Below, one piece after another: positions 1 to 8,739 of a DNA stretch of 64,000 bases. The notes below the pieces were generated by a model that saw only the letters and a program-made list of their open reading frames with translations, ran no database searches and had not been told where the DNA came from. A program made the position numbers and the translations under genes. How positions within the stretch are numbered: the stretch's first letter is position 1; each line of letters starts with the position of its first letter. The stretch spans positions 836,001-900,000 of the forward strand of contig NZ_JAUSSK010000002.1 in assembly GCF_030812295.1 (NCBI RefSeq), read 5' to 3'. The DNA comes from Luteibacter jiangsuensis (GTDB lineage: Bacteria; Pseudomonadota; Gammaproteobacteria; Xanthomonadales; Rhodanobacteraceae).

Positions 1-251
1 GCCTGGACGTGATGGCGACCCGCGCGATGCGCCGTTTCATGCGGCAACTGAAAGACGAAGGGCGCTGCGTGCTGTTCTCCAGCCACATCATGCAGGAGGT
101 GGCCGCGTTGTGCGACCGCATCGTCGTGATCGCCCACGGGCGTGTCGTCGCCGACGAGGCGCCCTCCGCCTTGCTCGCCCAAACCGGTGAAACCAGTCTC
201 GAGGATGCTTTCGTGAAGATCATCGGTACCGACGAAGGACTGGCCGCATGA
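1..251 (+). CDS. natA: ABC transporter ATP-binding protein, NatA-like (C-terminal part only)
   Basis: This is the 3' end of a gene that begins before the window; the reading frame is open from base 3. What remains is the end of an ABC ATPase: the switch (H-loop) stretch FSSHIMQEV near the start and a regulatory tail ending in SLEDAFVKIIG, which is typical of ATPases serving ABC-2 type exporters such as NatA and CcmA-like proteins. Walker A, Walker B and the signature motif lie outside the window. The stop codon overlaps the start of the permease gene by four bases (ATGA), so the two are translationally coupled. The likely role is to energise the NatB-like membrane partner; the substrate (Na+, drug or lipid) cannot be read from this fragment. 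Confidence 0.9.
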   Translation, partial: LDVMATRAMRRFMRQLKDEGRCVLFSSHIMQEVAALCDRIVVIAHGRVVADEAPSALLAQTGETSLEDAFVKIIGTDEGLAA

Positions 252-1423
252 GCGCTTTCACCGCTGTTTACTGGAAGGAAGTGCGGGAGAACCTCCGCGA
301 CCGCCGCACGCTCGTCAACGCGTTGATCACCGGTCCCTTGCTGGGGCCGGTCATGTTCATCATGTTGATGAACGTGATGGTCAACCGCGAGCTGGCCAAG
401 TCCGACCGGCCGATATCCGTGCCGGTGATCGGCGCGGATGTCGCGCCGAACCTCGTGGCCGCGTTGAAAGGCGCGGGCATCGATGCGGCCCCGGCCATGC
501 CCGATCCGGAGAACGCGGTGCGCGAGCAGCGCGCCGACATCGTGCTGCGCATCTCGCCGGAATACGCCCAGGCATGGAGCAAGGGCCAGGCCGTGCAGGT
601 GGAACTGATCTACGATTCCTCGCGACGTGACGCGTCCACGCCGGTGGCGCGCGTGCGCAGTGTGGTCGAGTCGTATGGCAAGCGCGAAGGCGCGATGCGG
701 CTGATCGCGCGCGGCCTGTCGCCGACCACGGCATGGCCGGTGCAGGTGGCCGATCGGGACCAGGCCACGTCGCAATCGCGCTCTGCGTTGATGTTTTCCT
801 TCCTGCCGTATTTCTTCGTGCTCACGGTCTTCCTTGGGGGCATGTACCTGGCCATCGACCTCACCGCCGGCGAGCGTGAACGCCAGTCGCTCGAGCCGCT
901 GTTCGTGAATCCCGTGGCGCGCTGGAAGATCCTGGCGGGGAAGCTCGCGGCGATCTGCACCTTTTCGCTGGTGAGCCTCCTGCTCAGTGTGGCGGCGTTC
1001 GCCACCGCGCCCTTGTTCATCCCGGTGGAGAAGCTGGGCATCGCGCTGGACCTCGGGCTGCGGTTCGGCTCGCAGGTGGTGTTGCTGATGCTGCCCTTGA
1101 TCGTGCTCCTGGCGGCGTTGCAGTCGCTCGTGTCGGCGTTCGCCAAGAGCTACCGCGAGGCGCAGACCTACCTGTCGATCCTGATGATCATCCCGGTGTT
1201 GCCGAGCGCCTTGCTTTCGGTGATTCCCGTGCGTGCGGAGCCGTGGATGTATGCGGTGCCGTTGCTCGGGCAGAACCTCGGCATCGTGCAATTGCTGCGC
1301 GGCGATGGCGTGCCCGGGTGGCAACTCGGTCTCTGTCTCGCGGGTGGTTTCGCGGCCGCCGTGCTGGCGGTGTGGGGCACCGCCCTGCTGTACCGATCGG
1401 AGCGCCTGGCGATTTCCGGCTAA
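248..1423 (+). CDS. natB: ABC-2 type permease, NatB-like
   Basis: A 391-residue inner-membrane permease. It has one N-terminal membrane segment (about residues 22-42), a roughly 130-residue extracytoplasmic domain, and five or so hydrophobic segments between residue 180 and the end. The conserved stretch after the second segment (LTAGERERQSLEPLFVNP, about residues 205-222) is characteristic of NatB/ABC-2 export permeases. The start overlaps the ATPase stop by four bases, so this is the partner of the preceding gene. The family includes the Bacillus Na+ exporter NatAB, but many members export other compounds, so the substrate is unassigned. A REP-like hairpin follows the stop codon directly. 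Confidence 0.88.
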   Translation: MSAFTAVYWKEVRENLRDRRTLVNALITGPLLGPVMFIMLMNVMVNRELAKSDRPISVPVIGADVAPNLVAALKGAGIDAAPAMPDPENAVREQRADIVLRISPEYAQAWSKGQAVQVELIYDSSRRDASTPVARVRSVVESYGKREGAMRLIARGLSPTTAWPVQVADRDQATSQSRSALMFSFLPYFFVLTVFLGGMYLAIDLTAGERERQSLEPLFVNPVARWKILAGKLAAICTFSLVSLLLSVAAFATAPLFIPVEKLGIALDLGLRFGSQVVLLMLPLIVLLAALQSLVSAFAKSYREAQTYLSILMIIPVLPSALLSVIPVRAEPWMYAVPLLGQNLGIVQLLRGDGVPGWQLGLCLAGGFAAAVLAVWGTALLYRSERLAISG

Positions 1424-1452
1424 GGGCATCGCCGCTGAAGCGGCGACAGCCC
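1424..1452. repeat. REP-like hairpin unit
   Basis: The core GCCGCTGAAGCGGC, a perfect GCCGCT/AGCGGC hairpin, begins right after the natB stop codon in the 36-base gap to the convergent TonB receptor gene. It belongs to the dispersed repeat family seen elsewhere in the window and could also serve as a bidirectional transcript end. The outer bases (GGGC...GCCC) extend the pairing. Confidence 0.8.
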
Positions 1453-1459
1453 GTCAACC

Positions 1460-3571
1460 TCACCGCCACCGCATATCCACCCCCACCAGGAACGTGCGGC
1501 CCGGTGCCGGCTCGTAATACCGTGCGTTCCCATCGTTGACGATCACCGATCCGATCACATGCCGGCCGGCCAGGTTGTCGACCCGGGCGAACGTGTTCAC
1601 CCGCCACGGTCCCTGGTCGAACACATACCCGCCCGACAAACCGAATAGCGCATATCCGGGCGCGGACTCCGTGCCCAGGTCGTTCACCGACGTCGCGCCC
1701 ATGGCATTCATGTCCAGCCCCGCCTGCCAGCCCCGTTCCCCGCCGTACTTCAGCGCCGCATAACCCATCGAACGCGGCACTCCCGGAATGCGCGTGCCAG
1801 CCTGCACCGGTGTATCCGGCGCGGGGCAACCCGCCGTTACGCAGGTGAGGAAGGGAGTGCGGAAGGTCGCCTGCAAGTGCGTGTACGACGCGATGAACCG
1901 AAGGTTCCGCGCAAGCCCCGTACTGAACGAAGCCTCGACTCCCTGTCGCCGCGACCGCGAGATGTTCTGGTAGGTCGTGCGGCCACCGAGGTTGGTCGCC
2001 ACCGCCAGTTCGTCGTCGCTATCGGCGCGGAACACGGCGAGGCCCGCCTCGGTGCCTTCGGCGGGACGCAACTTCAGGCCCAGCTCCGCGTTGTGCGAGC
2101 GCGAGGGCTTGAGGTCGAAGGCCAACCCGGCGCCGCGATCGGCGCGGTAGCCGAGTTCCGAAAACGTGGGCGTCTCGAAGCCTCGGCCCCAGTTCGCATA
2201 TGCATGCATCCAGGGTGCCGCGCGCCAGAGCACGCCGAACACGGGCGTGGTCGCGCTGTACTTCACCGTGCCGCTGTCGTCGGGATTGCCGGTTGCGATG
2301 TAGCGATCGGTGGAGCGAAAGCGCACCTCGCTGTGCCGGACGCCACCCATCAAGCTCCAGTCGTCGGCCACGCGCCAGGTCGCCTGGGCATACTGGTCGA
2401 AGTCGAAGACACGGTCGATCTCGTCGCGGCGTTTGTCCCCACGGACGCCGAGCGTGCCACCGACGAAGTTGTTGTAACCCTGGCGGTGCTGCTCCTGGTT
2501 GTCGTACGCCACGCCCGCGGCCAGTTCGAAGGGCCGCCCGGCCAGCGTGTCGCGCCAGGTCCAGCGCACGTCGCCACCACCGTATTCGTTATCGAGATCC
2601 ACGACGCCGCCCGAGTTTCCCGGTTGGGAGACCTGCGTCGCGACCGGAATCGACAGGTACTGCGTGACCCCGCGTTGGCCGTAGTAGCCCATCACCCGCA
2701 GGCTGTTGGCATCGTCGATGTGCTGGTCGTAGATGAGCCCCGCCTGTTGCTGGTCGACCGACTTGCGGGTGTCGAACGTGGTCGCCACCGAGGCGACCTG
2801 GCGCGGATCGCTCTTGTACTGGGCCCGCGTGAGTCCCAATGGATCCTGTGCATCGGGAACATCCAGTGTGTTGACCACGAGGGTCAGCCTGGCGTCATCG
2901 TCGATCTTCCAGCCGATCTTGGCATTGCCCGACTCGCGCCGTGCGGCGCTGTGGTCGCGATAGCCGCTGGTACGGAAGTGGGTGAAGTCGACGTTATAGT
3001 CGACCGGCCCGTCCACGCCACGCGCGTTCACCGAGCTTCGGACATTGCCATTGCTGCCCCCGGCGATGCCGAAGCGCAACTCCGGCGGTTCGGTCCCACC
3101 GGCGGTGAAAATCTGCACCACACCGCCCGACGCATTGCCGTAGAGGGCGGAGAAAGGGCCGCGCAATACCTCGACCCGGTCCGCCGAGTCGAGGTTGAAG
3201 TGCGATACCTGGCCCTGGCCGTCCGGCATGCTCGCCGGAATGCCGTCGGTGTAAAGCCGCACGCCGCGGATGCCGAAGGTGGAGCGTGCGCCGAAGCCGC
3301 GGATCGACACCTGCGCATCCTGCGCATAATTCTGCCGATCGCGGGCGACGATGCCCGGGATCGCCTGCACGCGCTCGGACAGGTTCACGTCGAGCGAGCC
3401 GTCCGGCGGCGTGGCGACCACGTCGATGGCGGCAGGAATGTCGTAGGGCGACTGCGCCGTACGGGTGGCGGTGACCACGACGGGCGCGAGCTGCGCGTCC
3501 TGGGCGACCACGCCGGAGGCCAGCGCGAGGAGGATGCCGCCCGCCAACGGGCGGAGATGGGGAGGGCGCAT
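1460..3571 (-). CDS. TonB-dependent outer-membrane receptor, FecA-like without signalling domain
   Basis: A 703-residue outer-membrane receptor. A signal peptide (about residues 1-23, ending VVAQD) is followed by a short mature N-terminus carrying a TonB box-like APVVVTATR, a plug domain with the conserved VEVLRGPFSALYGNASGGV stretch near residue 130, and a 22-strand-type barrel ending in an aromatic-terminated strand (FLVGVDMRWR). The start was set at the ATG opening MRPPHLRPL because it gives an immediate signal peptide and has AGGG just upstream; a longer reading frame upstream gives no sensible N-terminus. There is no N-terminal sigma-regulatory (STN) domain, so it should be a transporter and not a transducer. 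The ligand is unknown; a ferric siderophore or citrate-like chelate is a guess from plug similarity. It is divergent from the methyltransferase-like gene at 3716. Confidence 0.88.
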   Translation of the reverse strand: MRPPHLRPLAGGILLALASGVVAQDAQLAPVVVTATRTAQSPYDIPAAIDVVATPPDGSLDVNLSERVQAIPGIVARDRQNYAQDAQVSIRGFGARSTFGIRGVRLYTDGIPASMPDGQGQVSHFNLDSADRVEVLRGPFSALYGNASGGVVQIFTAGGTEPPELRFGIAGGSNGNVRSSVNARGVDGPVDYNVDFTHFRTSGYRDHSAARRESGNAKIGWKIDDDARLTLVVNTLDVPDAQDPLGLTRAQYKSDPRQVASVATTFDTRKSVDQQQAGLIYDQHIDDANSLRVMGYYGQRGVTQYLSIPVATQVSQPGNSGGVVDLDNEYGGGDVRWTWRDTLAGRPFELAAGVAYDNQEQHRQGYNNFVGGTLGVRGDKRRDEIDRVFDFDQYAQATWRVADDWSLMGGVRHSEVRFRSTDRYIATGNPDDSGTVKYSATTPVFGVLWRAAPWMHAYANWGRGFETPTFSELGYRADRGAGLAFDLKPSRSHNAELGLKLRPAEGTEAGLAVFRADSDDELAVATNLGGRTTYQNISRSRRQGVEASFSTGLARNLRFIASYTHLQATFRTPFLTCVTAGCPAPDTPVQAGTRIPGVPRSMGYAALKYGGERGWQAGLDMNAMGATSVNDLGTESAPGYALFGLSGGYVFDQGPWRVNTFARVDNLAGRHVIGSVIVNDGNARYYEPAPGRTFLVGVDMRWR

Positions 3572-3715
3572 GTGGGGTTCCCTGGGGTGGGGCGGACAGG
3601 ATGTCCGAGGGATTGTATGCATAAGCTCAAGGTCCGGCCCCGTCCGGTTGCCGCTGAAGCGCCCCCACACACGTGCTAGCCTTCCCGCCCACGTCCCCTA
3701 CCTTCCGGTGTCGCC

Positions 3716-4564
3716 ATGAAGAAGCTCGCTTTCGCCTGCGTTGGACTGCTCGGTCTCGCGTTCGCGCACACCACCCTCGCCGTCGATACGGACCAGCCGG
3801 CCCGGGCGACGCCGCCGGCCAGTGCCGGCCAGCTCACCGCCGCCGAACTGGACAAGGCCATCGCCGGCAGCTGGCGCTCTCCGGAGAACAAGGCGCGCGA
3901 TGTGTACCGTCACCCGCGCGAGATGCTGACCTTTTTCGGCATCCGTCCGGACATGACTGTCATCGAGATCTGGCCTTCGGGTGGCTGGTTCACCGAGATC
4001 CTCGCTCCGTTCCTTCACGACAACGGCCATTACATCGGTGCGGTCGAGAAGGGCTCGAAGAGCACGGCGGCATTGCAGAAGAAGTTTTCCTTCGCGCCGG
4101 CGCAGTACGGCAACGCGAAGATCGTGGAGTTCAACCGCAAGGCGCCCGTGCTTGGCGCACCGGGTTCGGCCGACATGGTGCTGACCTTCCGTAACGTGCA
4201 TAACTGGGCGGCCGACGGCAGCGCCGAGGCGATGTTCAAGTCCTTCTTCACCGTGCTCAAGCCGGGTGGCGTGCTTGGCGTGGAAGACCATCGGGCGGAC
4301 GCGGGGAAGAAACTCGACGAGGTCGTGAACTCCGGCTACCTGCCGACCGATTACGTCATCAAGCTGGCGACCGACGCGGGCTTCAAGCTCGACGCGCAAA
4401 GCGAGATCAACGCGAACCCGAAGGACGACCACAACCATCCCAAGGGCGTGTGGACATTGCCACCGACGCTGGACATGGGTGAGACGGACAAGGCCAAGTG
4501 GCAGGCCATCGGCGAATCCGATCGCATGACCCTGCGCTTCGTGAAGCCCGCCACCGCCAAGTAA
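3716..4564 (+). CDS. Exported class I SAM-dependent methyltransferase-like protein (COG4798 type)
   Basis: A 282-residue protein with a clear signal peptide ([20 protein letters not shown], cleaved near residue 22), followed by an Ala/Pro-rich linker and a Rossmann-like methyltransferase fold. The SAM-binding motif I is unusual ([17 protein letters not shown], about residues 79-95, instead of E.G.G.G), as in the COG4798 'predicted methyltransferase' family found exported in many Proteobacteria. Other family marks are [20 protein letters not shown] and the late MTLRFVKP. The periplasmic location makes SAM-dependent catalysis questionable because no SAM pool is known there. One base separates its stop from the GTG start of rluE, which suggests co-transcription. 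The physiological substrate is unknown. Confidence 0.8.
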   Translation: MKKLAFACVGLLGLAFAHTTLAVDTDQPARATPPASAGQLTAAELDKAIAGSWRSPENKARDVYRHPREMLTFFGIRPDMTVIEIWPSGGWFTEILAPFLHDNGHYIGAVEKGSKSTAALQKKFSFAPAQYGNAKIVEFNRKAPVLGAPGSADMVLTFRNVHNWAADGSAEAMFKSFFTVLKPGGVLGVEDHRADAGKKLDEVVNSGYLPTDYVIKLATDAGFKLDAQSEINANPKDDHNHPKGVWTLPPTLDMGETDKAKWQAIGESDRMTLRFVKPATAK

Positions 4565-4565
4565 G

Positions 4566-5114
4566 GTGCTGGTCGCGCTGAACAAGCCCTTCGGGGTCCT
4601 TTGCCAGTTCACCGACGAAGCCGGCCGGCGCACGCTGGCCGACTTCGTGCCGCAGAAAGGCGTCTACGCCGCGGGGCGGCTGGACCACGACAGCGAAGGG
4701 CTCCTGCTGCTCACCGACGATGGCAAGTTGCAGCACCGGCTGGCCGACCCGAAGCACAAGCAGCCGAAGACCTATGTGGTGCAGGTCGAGGGCGTGCCGA
4801 CGGAGGACGCACTCGATCGGCTGCGACACGGCGTGATACTCAAGGATGGGCCGACGTTGCCGGCGGTGGTGGAAGCCATCGACGAGCCCGGGTGGTTATG
4901 GCCGCGCGATCCGCCAGTGCGTTTCCGCAAGACGGTGCCCGACGCGTGGCTGCGCATCGTGCTGCGCGAGGGGCGGAATCGCCAGGTACGGCGGATGACC
5001 GCGGCGGTGGGGCTGCCGACGCTACGGCTGGTGCGCGAGGCGGTGGGGGATTACCGGCTGGATGGATTGGGGATCGGGCAGGTGCGGGTGATCGATTCGC
5101 GAGTGGCTCGCTGA
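4566..5114 (+). CDS. rluE: 23S rRNA pseudouridine synthase RluE-like
   Basis: A 182-residue RsuA/RluE-family pseudouridine synthase. The catalytic aspartate is in the motif [14 protein letters not shown] (D40), the substrate strand LNKPFG is at residues 5-10, and the C-terminal signature [20 protein letters not shown] is intact. It lacks an N-terminal S4 domain, which fits RluE (modifying U2457 of E. coli 23S rRNA) better than RsuA or RluB/F. The start is a GTG one base after the stop of the preceding gene. No ribosome-binding site of its own is obvious, so translational coupling is likely. A REP cluster follows at once. Confidence 0.88.
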   Translation: MLVALNKPFGVLCQFTDEAGRRTLADFVPQKGVYAAGRLDHDSEGLLLLTDDGKLQHRLADPKHKQPKTYVVQVEGVPTEDALDRLRHGVILKDGPTLPAVVEAIDEPGWLWPRDPPVRFRKTVPDAWLRIVLREGRNRQVRRMTAAVGLPTLRLVREAVGDYRLDGLGIGQVRVIDSRVAR

Positions 5115-5118
5115 CGTA

Positions 5119-5240
5119 GGGATCGCCGCTGAAGCGGCTCCCACAAAGAGCATCGCCGACAGGGTCGGCTCCCACCAGTCAGCGGCAACCTGGGGGAGTC
5201 GACCTTGCAGCCTGGTGGGAGCCGACCCTGTCGGCGATCC
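5119..5240. repeat. REP-like cluster with a 27-nt perfect inverted pair
   Basis: Three units sit in the gap between rluE and dgoD. One GCCGCTGAAGCGGC unit with a TCCCAC tail lies at 5119-5146. Two GCCGACAGGGTCGGC units lie in opposite orientation at 5152-5178 and 5212-5238, and these two are perfect inverted copies over 27 bases, separated by 33 bases. Each unit is itself a small hairpin, so the pair can fold either as two small stems or one long stem. This may terminate the dgo operon transcript from one side and rluE from the other. Confidence 0.85.
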
Positions 5241-5269
5241 CGCGGCAGCGGGCAAGATGCCGCTCCCCC

Positions 5270-6421
5270 TCACCACTCCGCCACCGATCCGTCCGGATGC
5301 CGCCATAGCGGATTCCGCCAGTCGGCAACGTCCCGGCTGCGCTCGATCAGCAGTGCCTCGTTCACCTCGATGCCCAGGCCCGGCCCGCTGAACGGCAATG
5401 CATAGCCGCCATCGTCCAGCGTGAGCGCGTCCTTGTTGAGGACGTAATCGAGTACTTCGCCGCCCTTGTTGTAGTGGATGCCGATGCTCTGTTCCTGCAA
5501 CGTGGCATTCCAGCTGACGAAGTCCACGTGCAGGCACGAGGCCAGCGCGATCGGTCCCAGCGGGCAATGCGGCGCCAGGGCCACGTCGTACGCCTCGGCC
5601 ATCGCGGCGATCTTCACGCATTCGGTGATGCCGCCGGCGTGGGAGAGATCGGGTTGCAGGATCGAGATGCCGCCGCGCTCCAGTACGCTCTTGAATTCGA
5701 AACGCGAGTACATGCGTTCGCCCGCGGCGATGGGAATCGAGGTGTGCGCCGCGATGCGCGGGTAGTACTCGGCCTGCTCGGCGAGCACCGGTTCCTCGAT
5801 GAACAGGGGGCGGAAGGGTTCCAGCTCCTTGACCAGCACCTTTGCCATCGGCGCGGACACCCGGCCATGGAAGTCGAGGCCGAACTCGATCGTGTTGCCG
5901 AAGGCCTCGCGGATCTCGGCCACGCGCGCCACGGCCGCGTCCACCGCCTTGCTCGAACCGATGATGCCCATTTCCTCGCAACCGTTCATCTTGAACGTGT
6001 CGAAGCCGTGGGCCATGCGTTCGCGGATCTGCGCGATGACATCGGCGGGACGGTCGCCGCCCACCCAGCAATAGGTCTTCATGCGATCGCGTACGCGGCC
6101 GCCGAGCAATTCGTACACCGGAGCGTTCAACACCTTGCCCTTGATGTCCCACAGGGCCTGATCGATGCCGGCGATGGCGCTCATGAAGACGGCGCCGCCG
6201 CGGTAGAACCCGCCGCGGTACATCACCTGCCAGAGGTCGTTGATGCGGGCCGGGTCCTTGCCGACGACGTACTCGGAAAGCTCGTGCACCGCCGCCTCGA
6301 CGGTGCGCGCACGGCCTTCCACCACGGGCTCGCCCCAGCCGACGACGCCTTCGTCGGTTTCCATCTTGAGGAACATCCAGCGTGGCGGGGCGCGATACGT
6401 GGTGATCTTGGTGATCTTCAT
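5270..6421 (-). CDS. dgoD: D-galactonate dehydratase
   Basis: A 383-residue enolase-superfamily enzyme of the mandelate racemase/muconate-lactonising type, converting D-galactonate to 2-dehydro-3-deoxy-D-galactonate in the cytoplasm. It starts [20 protein letters not shown], has the metal-binding acidic residues in GLDFHGR, FIEEPV and AAGERM, and the general-base region [12 protein letters not shown] near residue 285, all as in E. coli DgoD (382 residues). The dgoA stop lies two bases upstream and dgoD is the last gene of the eight-gene galactose operon. The neighbouring aldolase and kinase specific for the same pathway make galactonate, not gluconate or arabonate, the best substrate assignment. 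Confidence 0.93.
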   Translation of the reverse strand: MKITKITTYRAPPRWMFLKMETDEGVVGWGEPVVEGRARTVEAAVHELSEYVVGKDPARINDLWQVMYRGGFYRGGAVFMSAIAGIDQALWDIKGKVLNAPVYELLGGRVRDRMKTYCWVGGDRPADVIAQIRERMAHGFDTFKMNGCEEMGIIGSSKAVDAAVARVAEIREAFGNTIEFGLDFHGRVSAPMAKVLVKELEPFRPLFIEEPVLAEQAEYYPRIAAHTSIPIAAGERMYSRFEFKSVLERGGISILQPDLSHAGGITECVKIAAMAEAYDVALAPHCPLGPIALASCLHVDFVSWNATLQEQSIGIHYNKGGEVLDYVLNKDALTLDDGGYALPFSGPGLGIEVNEALLIERSRDVADWRNPLWRHPDGSVAEW

Positions 6422-6423
6422 GC

Positions 6424-7035
6424 TCAGACCGAACGATAGGCTTTGACGAAGGCGTTCGCGCGCTCACGCGTCCGCGACACGGGCTGCCCCGCTTTATACA
6501 GGTCGCCGCCCAATCCCGCACCGATGCAACCCGCGTCGAGGAACTGGCCGATGTTCTCCGGAGTGACGCCACCCACTGCCAGCAACGGCAGGTTGGGCGG
6601 CAGTACCGCGCGGATGGCTTTCACGTAGCCCGGGCCCCATTGCGCGGCGGGAAACAATTTCAGCGACTGCGCGCCCGCGGCGATGGCCGTGAAGGCTTCG
6701 CTCGGCGTACTGAAGCCGATGGAGGTATACATCCCGCGTTCGCGGCCGCGGCGGATCACCGCAGGGTCGGTGTTGGGCGTCACCAACAGGTGGCCGCCCA
6801 GGTCAGCCACGGCGTCGACCGCTTCCGGCGTCAGCACCGTGCCCGCGCCGACCAGTGCGCGGGTACCGGCGACTTCCAGCGCCATGGGGATGCTGCGTTG
6901 CCAGTCGGGCGAGTTGAGTGGTACCTCGATCGCGTCGAATCCCGCTTCGAGCAGGGCCTCGACATGGCCGGCGATGTCGTCCGGGGTAATGCCGCGAAGG
7001 ATGGCGATGAGGGGAAGCGCAGTCGGCCAGGCCAT
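6424..7035 (-). CDS. dgoA: 2-dehydro-3-deoxy-6-phosphogalactonate aldolase
   Basis: A 203-residue class I aldolase of the KDPG/KDPGal fold that splits 2-dehydro-3-deoxy-6-phosphogalactonate into pyruvate and D-glyceraldehyde 3-phosphate. The catalytic glutamate is in AIEVPLNSP (E37), the Schiff-base lysine in SLKLFPAA (K126), and the phosphate-binding region is [15 protein letters not shown]; both catalytic positions match those of E. coli DgoA. The start chosen, MAWPTALPL, lies four bases after the SDR stop, as expected inside a tightly packed operon; the reading frame upstream is shadow of the SDR gene. It is followed at two bases by dgoD. Confidence 0.93.
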   Translation of the reverse strand: MAWPTALPLIAILRGITPDDIAGHVEALLEAGFDAIEVPLNSPDWQRSIPMALEVAGTRALVGAGTVLTPEAVDAVADLGGHLLVTPNTDPAVIRRGRERGMYTSIGFSTPSEAFTAIAAGAQSLKLFPAAQWGPGYVKAIRAVLPPNLPLLAVGGVTPENIGQFLDAGCIGAGLGGDLYKAGQPVSRTRERANAFVKAYRSV

Positions 7036-7039
7036 GGGT

Positions 7040-7849
7040 TCACTCGTGATAGAGCTGGGAACGGCCGCCGTCGATGCGGATGTCGGCGGCGTTGATGTAG
7101 CGCGCTTCGTCGGAAGCGAGGAACAGCGCAGTATAGGCAATCTCCTCTGGCTCGCCGATGCGCTTGTTGGGCAGGATCTCGGTCTGCCGGCGGCGTTCCG
7201 CCTCGGGATCGGCAGCGGCGGCGAAGCCGGCCTCGGCGATGGCGGTCAGCACCAGGCCCGGGGAAATCGAGTTCACGCGAATGCCGTGCGCGGCGTACTC
7301 GATGCCCAGTGCCTTGGTCAGCCCGATCAATCCATGCTTCGCCACGGGATAGGGGAAGCAGTGCGGGACGATCTTGTGCCCGTGCACCGACGCGATGTTG
7401 ACGATGCTGCCGCGACCGAGTCCGAGCATGCCGGGCAGCACGGCTTTCGCGCAGTTCCAGGCGCCCTTGAGGTCGACCTCGAAGCAGCGCGTCCATTCGT
7501 CGTCGCTCAGGGAGAGCGGATCGTTGAACACGTTGATGCCGGCGTTGTTGACCAGGATGTCGGGTGCGCCGAAGCGTTCCGTCGCCGCATCGACCATGCG
7601 CCGTACCGCCGCGGGATCGGTCACGTCGGCTTCGAACAACATGGCATCCTCGGTATCGAGGCCTTCCAGCGTGGCACGCGCCTGCGCGTTGTCGTCGATC
7701 ACGTTGAGCACGATCTTCGCGCCGTGGGCGGCGAACAGCGCGGCCGTCGCGGCGCCGATGCCCTGCGTGGCGCCGGTGACGATGGCCACCTTGCCCGCGA
7801 GGCGCGGCAAGGGCGTGGTGCGCGGATCGGCCTTCGTCGTACCGGTCAT
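7040..7849 (-). CDS. Short-chain dehydrogenase, probable D-galactose (aldose) 1-dehydrogenase
   Basis: A 269-residue classical SDR. The NAD(P)-binding motif TGATQGIG is at 25-32, NNAG at 101-104, and the catalytic triad is S154 (NIASVHGH), Y167 and K171 (YPVAKHG). It overlaps the lactonase gene by four bases (ATGA) and sits between lactonase and dgoA, so the inferred step is oxidation of the imported aldose to its 1,5-lactone, the entry reaction of the De Ley-Doudoroff pathway. SDRs of this shape also oxidise L-arabinose, L-fucose or L-rhamnose, so the sugar is assigned from context, not from the sequence itself. The GTP-like cofactor-specificity position cannot be settled by eye; NAD+ is more likely than NADP+ because of the aspartates near residue 52. 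Confidence 0.82.
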   Translation of the reverse strand: MTGTTKADPRTTPLPRLAGKVAIVTGATQGIGAATAALFAAHGAKIVLNVIDDNAQARATLEGLDTEDAMLFEADVTDPAAVRRMVDAATERFGAPDILVNNAGINVFNDPLSLSDDEWTRCFEVDLKGAWNCAKAVLPGMLGLGRGSIVNIASVHGHKIVPHCFPYPVAKHGLIGLTKALGIEYAAHGIRVNSISPGLVLTAIAEAGFAAAADPEAERRRQTEILPNKRIGEPEEIAYTALFLASDEARYINAADIRIDGGRSQLYHE

Positions 7850-8739
7850 GCGCCCGATCCGTGGCCGTAACGTGCCTCGGGCAGGCCGCGCCCGCGCGGC
7901 GGCGTGCCGATGAAGATCGCGCCGTTCACGGGTTCGTCGGCGATCACGGTGTCCTTCAGGCCCTTGTGCGCCGAGGTGACCACCATGCGATCGAGCGCGG
8001 TGCCGGCGAACGTGACGCAGCTCGGCTGGCGCGCCGGCAGGTCGATGACCGCGTCCACACGACCATCGGGGGCGTAGCGCAGCACGCGCGATCCACCCCA
8101 CTGCGCGTTCCAGAGGAAGCCCTCGGCGTCGATGGTCGAGCCGTCCGGTTCAATACCCTCTTCCAGTTGGGCGAAGACACGGATGCGGTCGATATCACCG
8201 GTCGCGGCGTCGTAGTCGCAGGCCATGATCTGTGCCGTGGGCGAGTCGGTGAAGTACATCGTCTCGCCATCCGGGCTGAAGCAGATGCTGTTGGTGATGG
8301 CGGCCTTCGGCAGGGCCAGCCGGTCGAGCCTGCCGTCGTGCGTGTAGCGCCAGAACGATGCCACCTTCTCCGGGCCGCGTTCGTTGAGGGTGCCGAAGAT
8401 GAAGTTGCCGCCACGGTCGCAGCGGCCGTCGTTGGTGCGCGTGCCGGGCAGGTCGGGCTCGACGTCCTCGAGCACGTGCAAGGTTCCGTCGCGGGTGTCG
8501 TAGCGGGCGAGTTGCTTCTCCAGCGCGAGCAGGAGCACGCCGGGCTGGTGGGTGAGGGCGAAGCAGCACAGGCGCGCCGGGAGCTTCCGGTCCGTCACGA
8601 CGCCGGTGGCCGGGTCGTACGAGAACAGCTGAGAGGTGGCGATGTCGGTCCAGCGGACCAGGCCCGCCATGTCGTCCCAGATCACGCCCTCGGCGTGGGC
8701 CTGCCGGTGGGAGGAAAGCGGTTTGAAGATATCGGTCAT
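7846..8739 (-). CDS. SMP-30/gluconolactonase-family aldonolactonase
   Basis: A 297-residue six-bladed beta-propeller lactonase. Family marks are the N-terminal metal-ligand stretch AEGVIWDDMAGLVRWTDI, the RTNDGRCDRGGNFIFGT segment with the Asn/Asp metal ligands, ITNSICFSPDGETMYFTDS, and EPDGSTIDAEGFLWNAQWGG. These match sugar lactonases of the regucalcin/SMP-30 group that hydrolyse galactono- or arabinono-lactones. Position between the AraH permease (one-base ATGA overlap) and the dehydrogenase indicates the second catabolic step, lactone to galactonate. The usual family length is 290-300 residues, so the gene is full length. Confidence 0.88.
   Translation of the reverse strand: MTDIFKPLSSHRQAHAEGVIWDDMAGLVRWTDIATSQLFSYDPATGVVTDRKLPARLCCFALTHQPGVLLLALEKQLARYDTRDGTLHVLEDVEPDLPGTRTNDGRCDRGGNFIFGTLNERGPEKVASFWRYTHDGRLDRLALPKAAITNSICFSPDGETMYFTDSPTAQIMACDYDAATGDIDRIRVFAQLEEGIEPDGSTIDAEGFLWNAQWGGSRVLRYAPDGRVDAVIDLPARQPSCVTFAGTALDRMVVTSAHKGLKDTVIADEPVNGAIFIGTPPRGRGLPEARYGHGSGA

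Noticed and set aside
1877-3679. A 600-codon open frame on the plus strand opposite the TonB receptor
   Set aside because: It is a GC-rich antisense frame with no recognisable domain, His/Arg/Val-heavy composition and no ribosome-binding site. The minus-strand receptor with signal peptide, plug and barrel explains the region.
5119-5240. A CRISPR array, suggested by repeated short palindromic units
   Set aside because: Units are irregularly spaced, face both ways, have no unique spacers of constant length, and no cas gene is near. They fit REP-like elements.
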